NCBI GenBank assembly: GCA_012295275.1
Contig: CM022667.1
Coordinates: 12,415,038 to 12,437,537, forward strand
Origin: Chrysomallon squamiferum
Lineage: Eukaryota; Mollusca; Gastropoda; Neomphalida; Peltospiridae
Direction of reading: 5' to 3'
DNA: 22,500 nucleotides
The notes under the pieces were generated by a model. The model was not told the DNA's origin and did no database searches. It saw nothing but the letters and a program-made list of their open reading frames with translations. The translations under genes were made by a program, and so were the position numbers. How positions within the stretch are numbered: the stretch's first letter is position 1; each line of letters opens with the position of its first letter. Below are positions 9,001 to 18,000 of the stretch, piece by piece.

Positions 9001-12000
9001 ATTAATCCATAATTCATCAGAGATCTAAGATAGTTGTTTCAGGATATCATTATCTGCTCATAATACTACGAGCTGGATACAACCTGAAGTAAAAAGCTGT
9101 ATCTTGTGTGAAAGACATGGGTAGTGAGATGAATAAAAATGCATCTTTCTATCCTGTCTTTTGCATCATGTACATGCATATCTTCAGCTGACAAGATCAG
9201 AGAAATGTTGGGAAATCTTGGGACGTCAATACCGGATGTTGTAGCTTGCCATTTGGACCTATCACAGCCAGTATTGATGAGCCAGGAATCCTGAAAGTCC
9301 TTCCAAAGTTAGAAGCATCATGGAACTTGCTTACTAACAACAGAATGTAGACAAGTGCAGCATTGTGAAACATTTTTATTATTCTTTATCCTAAAATTCA
9401 CTTTCATTTGTGTTTAGATGTATGCAATTTGATGAAGTAACAATGTATATTATTTAAATATTTGGGTTTTGTGGTCTGTGGTTTTCTTGTTTTTATTCTT
9501 TAAAATATTTTTAGTGCATTCAGGTAGTTTATTCATGAAATAAGTGCTTTCTGTAATTTTAACCTTTGACCAGATTTATAGACATTAGTAAAGTTTGTTG
9601 TACTGACCAGGTGGTTGAGATTTGTTAAATTACAGTTTCATATCACAGCCTGCTTGGATCAGTACAGCATCTTTGGTGACTTCATTTTATTGTAATTAAC
9701 ATGTTTTGTGCATGGTGGATGTTATAGCTCTAATGGCCATTTTAATATCTGAATTCATTTGAAACAAGAAAAGGAAATAATGGTGTTAAATGGATGAGCC
9801 TATGTTTTCGTCAAAGTGACTGTGATGTGTTGTGACTGATTTCATATCACAGCCAGCTTTGATGAGCAACACAGGTTTCTTGGCCCATATTCCTAATCAT
9901 AATGTCATGTTCCTGATCATTTAAAATCTGACTTTTGCTCTACTGATTTGGTACATTATTAGTGTTTGTATAACTCACTGATTTTATCTGATTTTTTAAT
10001 GGTCTGCAGTGGTTGTATTAATGAACCTGGTATATTAAATAGCTACGTTAAGAGATTTATTCTACAGATGTCTACTCGCCTCTGAAGGAGTCGTCAAAGT
10101 GGTTGTGATGTGGTGAATTGTTCCATATCACAGCCAGCTTTGATGAGCTCCATTAACTGGCTTTAACAACAGACTTTGCAAGATGCTTGTTTTTTATATT
10201 TTGTTTTCTGTAGTGTTAGTACGTCTGTTTTGATAGGTTTTCATATAAACAGTTACTGATCACTTTTGGCAGTCTGGGTGTGGGTATACATGTAGCCATT
10301 GTTACACAGCATCATATTTTTGCTGAATAGTTTACTGGTTTCATGATACTAACAGTGTAGTCATTTTTAGATAGGTCTTTAAAAAAATTCTTATTTCAAT
10401 GAATTTACCAGTTTTGTGACCGAGTTCCTGAATAGATTTTAACAAGTCTTATGTTATTTGTCAACACTGGCACTGCTATACGTCAAGAAATAATTGCAAA
10501 GGAACTTCATAATAGATAGTATAGTGCTACAGTGCCATGTTACTTCCCATCTTACAGACTAATTGTGACCGAATGGATTGTTGAAGATTCCTGGGTTTCA
10601 GGTCATCAGAGTGGTTGTGATGTGATGACATGTTAACATATCACAGCCAGCTTTGATGAGCTTGAGGCTTGACCAGACGACAAGGAACAAGGAAAAGATG
10701 TTTGTTTTGTTTCCTCGATAACACAAGTGCTGCTGTTCATGGTTAACCTTTAAAAGTTCCATATTTTTGTTCAGCTATAGCAAGGAGGCTGAGGTAAAGA
10801 AGATTATCAAAGATGGTTTGCTATATTGATAGTGTTGGTAAAGTTAACAAAGGATTGTTGGATTACGGTGAAGGAAACAGAAGAAAGTGTAATCAGTCTG
10901 ATCCTGCCATCACAGTAGCTGTGATGTGTTTTGATTTTTCATATCACAGCTAGCTATGATGAGCAGGAATTACGACAAATCATCTCTGATTTATATCAGA
11001 CAGATAAGAACAGTGTTAAAATACAAACCATTTGACTGTCTGAAAATGGGGGTTCTTCTTCTCCATGTATACACAGATGTCTGAATAATTATTGTTTTCT
11101 GTTGGAAGTAGTATTTCTTTGTCTAAAACTGAATTGAATGGACTGATGGAGACAACCTTTTCATCAAAGTTGTTGTGATGTGTTGTGTTGTGTTCATATC
11201 ACAGCCAGCTTTGATGACAAGGAAGTCTGCAATTCGTCAGCAGTTTAACTTTTGTATAAAATAAGTATATACATGTCACATCACTCATCAGGTTTGGCAA
11301 CATCCAAGTTTGTTCTGTTTCTCAGTGACATGTCAGTGGTATAATGTAAGGAGTTGCCTAAAAATAACTTTCTATTTGACTGGAATTGGATCTTTATTAA
11401 TTACTATTGTATCATGGATGTTAAAGTTGAAATATTGTTTAAATGTACTAAATGAGAGGTGAAATGTTAATTAAAACTGATTACTCAGGGACATTCGAAT
11501 TTGGCATGGAATTTTATGGATTTTTATTATTTTTACAGCTTATGAGTAAGATGGCACCACTGCTTGGGAAGGATATCACAGAGAGATTGTTTCTGCCAAG
11601 ATTTTCAGAAATGTGCACAGACCCGCTATTCCATGTCAGAAAGGTAAATAAAACAAAAGCAATTCTTTAAAAAGTATTCCCAAGACCTTCTGTGGATATA
11701 TGTACATGATTGAAATTTTGCTCAATTCAGTTTGTCATTTTGTGTGTATTCTGATTTTGTTTCTGTTTTGATGGAAACCATGTGAAAGCAGCTTCCTCCA
11801 TTTCTTCTTTATAATTTTTGTAAATGTAATTTCTTGATTACAAATTTTTATTTATTTTTTTTCAGGTTTGTGCAGCAAACTTTGGAGAGGTATCTGCTGT
11901 TGTAGGCTGTGAAAATACAGAAATTCATTTAGTAAGTTTCAAAATTAAAAATTCAATTTTATAGTTCAGAATTATTATTTTTTTTACTAAATGTATTACT

Positions 12001-15000
12001 TTTTTTAATTTTGTAAAAATATATATATTTTTTTAAAATTTTTTCTTTCTCTCAGATGCCTTGATTTTAATTTTTTAAATGTAAAATTTTATTAACAATG
12101 GTCAAGCTTGTGTTGTAGAACAAAACTAAAAAAAAAAAAAAAATGGGGTTTGTTTCTTTCTTCTGTAATGTATTTTTAAAATTATTTTTACAGTTACCAA
12201 AGTTTTTCTACCTCTGTGAGGATGGGGTCTGGGGTGTCAGAAAAGCATGTGCAGAATGCTTCATGAATGTTGCATGTTCATGCTCACTAGATGTACGAAG
12301 ACATGATTTAGCAAACTTGTTTGTGAATTTACTCTGTGATCAATCTAGATGGGTAAGTTTTAATTCTTCAGACATGAAAAGAAAGTGTGTATTCTTAACA
12401 AGCTTCTGAATAAAGAAACTTTCACCTATAGAGTTATGTCAAATAAGAGAAACATATTAAACACACCACTGATTAATTATTTATTTATTGACTATTATGC
12501 TGCTATTAATGTGAAACAAACAAATGATCAAACCAGCAGTAATTATAGTCATTTTGACAGTGTTGGGTATCTTCTAAATAATTTGATTAATACGGTGAAC
12601 ATATTGATGTTACAGAGAAAAAAGAATTCTAGCAATACTATAACACAGATTTAAATTTTGCAGGTAAGAATGGCAGCATTTCAGCAGCTTGGTCCATTCA
12701 TTTCCACTTTTGCTGACCCACAAACAACAGGATTGTTTGTAAATGAAGACGGGTGTTTATTTTTTAAACGTCCTGATGGTACAGAAGGGTATGTAATTGT
12801 ACCTGCTTAAATTTAATGTCTAAGTAAATTTTTAAAAATCTGCATTATTGATAAGAATTTACTAGCTTGTTGGTTGGAATCAAAATGTTCATGTTTTAAC
12901 TGTCCATGTTTTTGTGAAGAATATAAAAGCTATGTAATTTAAAAAAAAAAAAAAAAAGATTTATACATATGTACACAATGGTCCAAAGAAAAAATAACTG
13001 GAAGGTTTTAATATTATGTTGTAGAATTGACATGGATGAAGAAAGTATACGAAAGGCTGCTAAAGAAGCACTGGGCTGTGATATTGATAATTTTGATGAT
13101 AGATTAAATGAGAAGCAGGACATTAATGAAAGATCTTCTGAAAAACAACAGCAATTAGATTCAGTAGAAGATGTCATCGAGGAGTTGATGGACCTTAATA
13201 TAAGTGATGATTACGAATTAGTAGAAACCGATTACATAGAATCACTAGCTGTAGATGGTTCGGATGAAAAGTCATTTGAGGAAAAAAGGGCAGAGGTTTA
13301 TAAGGAAAAGGAACAAGAAGCTTCCACAGCAGAGAAAACAGAAGAAGAGAAAGATATTGACAGTAACAAAAATAAAATCTGTGATAAAGAAGTGTGTGAT
13401 ACAAACTTTTCCAATATAGCAGGGTCACAAGGATCCACAACTGCAGATGTCAAGAACATTGATGATGCTGGGAAATCTGAGACAGAACTAGTTGGAGATT
13501 CCGTAAGTTTGAAAGGTGCTGGTTCACCTGATAAAGAGTCTGCAATAGTCGGTCAGAATAAAACATCTAATTCCAGTGGAACTGACAGAGATCAAGTTCA
13601 GTCTTTCAACTCCTTCCTTTTCTGGAGGCCGCCATTACCTTCAGTTGACGTGGATTTTGATTTGGTGGATGGATCTCGGTGTCGGATGAAAGGTGATTCC
13701 AAAGGCGAGGACCAAGCGTCTAGTGATGACAAAAGTGGTGAGGAACATGATGACGGCAGCGGTGGTGATAATTCTGACAATTTTAGAATACACACTGCTG
13801 ATGTGAACACTGTAAACGAGGAAGGTGAAACAGTAGACAACATTGGAAGCATGCACATCCTTGGACAGCAGATTAACGATGTTCCTATGGCTGTGGTTGA
13901 TGGGATTGCACAAGGTATGTTTGAAAGCTATGATTTTTTTCCCTAAAAATGTTTTTCATAGTAAACGGCATGTGAATGTAAAGGGTGTGGGATCACTGTT
14001 ATTCATGCATTCAGTGGTTTCAAATGACTTCTATTGTATGAATTTGGACATCCATATGCAGTTTGGAGTCCTTTACTTCAGAAAATTATTACTTAATTAC
14101 CCAAAATATTTAATTGTACAAATGGAACTAAAATATTAAATGATAAACACAAGACACCAGTATGTAAACACATTTGTATACTTTTGTTTCCAGATTTAAG
14201 CAATAGCAGCATTGGGTATATAGACAGTGACAGGTCAATTTCCCCTCATGAGAACCCCTATGATGGTGCCACATTAGCTCAGCAACAGGTAAAACTCAAA
14301 TTATTTCATTGTTTTAATAGTGTCTATTGTTTCAGGAGTTTTAATTTTTTGGGGTTAATTTCATAAAGAACATGATGAGGGAAATAAACTGGTTAGGGAA
14401 TTAATTTTTTAACACTGTTATATACTATGTTTCTTTCTTTTTTCCTTTTTTCAGCAATCTTAATTTTCGCACAACACTGGTAATGATTAATAAAAATCAC
14501 TTATTTTTGAAAGAGTTTGTAGTAATGTAACCTTCAGTATATTACCTATTTGCTTCAGCTTGTACATTTTCAGGACATAATACCTGAAAGTCTTCTGGAG
14601 AATTATCTGGGTATGGTTGACCCATCACGAGCCCAAACTGTGGACACTGAAATTACGAGACACTGTGCCTATAACCTTCCTGCTGTGGCCTACACCTTGG
14701 GGAGACAGAACTGGCACTGTATTAAAAACCTGTATGAAACACTGGCACAGGACATGCAGGTAAATGAGGTAACGTTGATCACTTGCACCCATCCTTGCAT
14801 GTGGTATGGTTGGTCATCAGTGCTTTCTGCATGAAGTTTTTATTTCTAGATATTTGTTTAATGTGGTGCTTTCTCCTTTTTTTTAATTAAAGAACAATTG
14901 TTCTGATGAATAAATTTGAAATAACAATTTTCATCATGTTAATGACCTCTCTTTCGCCGTAATATATAAAACTTGTTTTTAAACAAATATACGTGGGTGC

Positions 15001-18000
15001 TTGTGAGACTTCATATAAACTGTTTCTTTAATTTAATTATACACATTGATTAAAACAAGATTTAAATGGTATTGTTTTCCTTACGTAATTAACATTTCAT
15101 TGATCCATAGAATGCAAAAGCAACAGTTTGTGCATGTAGGTCATTTTAAAATTGTTAGTACCAGTAGTAATTGTTTTAAAAAAAAATATCATTTGTTCCA
15201 TATTTTGAATAGTTCAAATAGGATAGTGAAAAAAAAGAGTAAAGGTTACATCAACACTTTAGGAAATAAATAAACATGTGATGAACTGTTTTTAGTGGAA
15301 AGTTAGGCGCACGCTGGCTTTCTCCTTACATGAGATGGCTGTGATACTTGGGGAGGAGATCACACACAAAGATCTTGTTCCAGTTTTCGAAGGATTTCTC
15401 AAGGATCTTGACGAAGTTAGAATTGGAATTCTGAAGCATTTGGCTGATTTTGTTAGGGTATGAGGTGATTTCTTTGTTGTCTACTGTTACAATTTTATCC
15501 CAAGTTATACATCACGAGAAATTTATTAAATATTTGTTTCATTGATAATTGTAATAAGTATCATCCAGAGTTGTATATGATTAGATTTGTCTTATTAGTT
15601 TTTGAATCGAATAGATAGTGAATATTTAAAATAAAATTGTGTAGTGCTTGAAATAGTTTTGCAATTTACAAAATTTAAAATCGAGACAAAAAGTAATGAA
15701 ATAAACCTAGGAGGCACTGTAAATCAATCACATTGTTTCACATTTAAAATCTAACATGGAACTAATGATAGTTCTTGATAATTTCAGTTGTTAAAACCTG
15801 ATGTGAGAAGACGCTATCTTGGAAAGATTCAGGATTTCATGACAACTGACAACTTGAGAAACTGGCGTTTCAGGCTGGAGCTCTCACAGTAAGTATTTAC
15901 TCTCAGCTTCTGGTAGAAGACAGGACAGCCTGGCCATTTCTCTGCTTTTGGGATCTAAAAAAAATGAAGTGGTCAAAAATTACCTACAGAATGATTAACA
16001 AGAAATTGAAAGCAAAAACATTCACCTTCAGTGACAGATTGTTTTACTCTACTTGGAATTCACAAAAATCAGGGAAACCAACAAAAATATATATATATTG
16101 TTATGAGTGATAATTGGCAACATGGATCACAGTAGTAACTATGAAGAGCTGTTTAGTTTTTTTAATTATAATTACAAAGCCTTAGCTTGTAAACTGTTAT
16201 GTAAATTTTGTTTCTGTTTTCAGTCAGCTGGTGTCACTATGTGAATTGTACAGTACTAATGATATCACACACTACCTCGTACCAATAGCTATGAATCTGG
16301 CGTCTGATAAAGTGGCAGAGGTTCGACACATAGCATTCAGGCTGGTATGGTTTTTATTTCTATTTTTGTCTTTCATAAACATCTGCCATATGTAGTGCAT
16401 TTAAATTTTCTTCTAAATTACTGAAATCAGCCAAAAAATATCACCTTGAATAATAATAAATCCAGATCAAATAATTTGAGGCTAAATGAAAAGTTATTAG
16501 ATAAAATTGTAATATGAATGTTTATTACTCTTGTTATATTTCTTCTGTTTAATGATGACATATTTTGTTTTCATCAGCTGAGCATAATATTACAAAAACT
16601 GTATGAAGATGGAGAGGAAAACCTGACGATGTCGCTTGTTCAGAATTTGGTTGACCAGTTTGCAATGAGTTCACGATGGCTAAGACGACAAAGGTAAGTT
16701 CACAAGTTAAACAGAATGTTTGATGTGTTTTTTTTTCTTTCTTTCTTTCCTTCTATCCTCACAGCCGTTAGTCTACAGAATACCAAATATGGCTTATGGG
16801 ATGTATATATATATATATATTGTTATTTTATTATTACTATTTGAATATTATTTCTAAAAGAAAAAGGAAAGAGTATTTTAGCAGTGTTAAATATTCCATA
16901 CAGATATTCCATGATGCTGAATTAACCATCATTTTATTTATCTTTTTGGCTTGATACATTTACCCGTTTTAAATGTAGTGTTGCATATATAAACCTATTT
17001 GTTACTGCCAAAAAAATAGTCAGAACATTTTAGGTGGTGGTTTTATTTTTATTTTATTTTATTTTTTTTTAATTATTAACTCCGATTCTCTAAAGTTTTA
17101 TTTTTTATATATATAACAAGAAACATATGGTTTGTGTAGTTAGGTTAAGGATAAATTATAACAAAGATATTTCACAATTTTCAGCTTTGCCCACTGTTGT
17201 CGTGTGATTCTGGAGGAAAACTCGCTCCCGCCATCAATTATAGTTCAAGAACTTCTGCCCAGACTGCTGGCCCTGGGCTCTGACCCCATTCCAAACGTCA
17301 GACTCTCAGCAGCAAGAGTGCTTGCTCAGAACATTGTGCCTTCAGGTTAGAAACCGGTTTTTATTCTTCAAATGCAAATTACTCTTGTAAATTTAAGAAA
17401 ATTTAAATAATTACAGAAACTTGATCACTGTTGCTTGTACAAGAAGTAATAACCGTACTTGTAATTTAACATTCGGACCAAAATTTAATATTTTGTGAGT
17501 GCTCAGAGATGGTCACAGTTGCTAAATATTTATGAAGATAGGGCACTGCTAATGTAATAATGTATTTGACGGTGGGGAAAAGTAATTTGGCTTTTGTTAG
17601 TTAAATAACATTTGAAATACGTTTTACACTACAGTAATACAAAGGCAGTGATGTGTAAAATATATTCTTTCTGTTGATAGTAATACCTTCCTGGTTATTA
17701 CCATTTCCTTTTTCTTTTCTTGTTTTCTTTTTATTTATTTATTTATTGTTGTTTTAAATCATCTTTTATTTAAATGGGTTTAGTTTTTGTGTATTAAATG
17801 TTTTAAATGTTAACAATATTTCAGAGTTCTACACCTCACAGCGGAACCCTCATCATGAAGATTTGTTACAGATTTTACAGAAGCTGCAGACTGACGACGA
17901 TCGCGATGTGCGATACTACGTCACTAAACCTCCCGAAACTGATATTTCACTTGATACAGTTAGTTCCCTCTTTCATTTATGTTCTTCTGAAAGTATTTTT

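Larger units (their letters stand above)
8612..11538 (+). other. ppp4r1: Intron 7 (2.9 kb), host of the mir-71/mir-2 cluster
   Basis: This is the second-longest intron. It carries eight sense-strand microRNA hairpins between about 9100 and 11230. The 490 bp before the first hairpin and the 310 bp after the last hold nothing I recognise. The largest gap inside the cluster is about 10160-10590, between copies 4 and 5. No open reading frame of note is present. Confidence 0.9.

Noticed and set aside
10280-10320. Possible decayed extra mir-2 copy in the largest gap of the cluster (TTACACAGCATCAT).
   Set aside because: It lacks the TATCACAG start, and the supposed stem has several mismatches.
12385-12654. 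89-residue plus-strand open frame.
   Set aside because: It lies inside intron 10, between two well-supported PPP4R1 exons, has biased AT-rich composition and no known motif.
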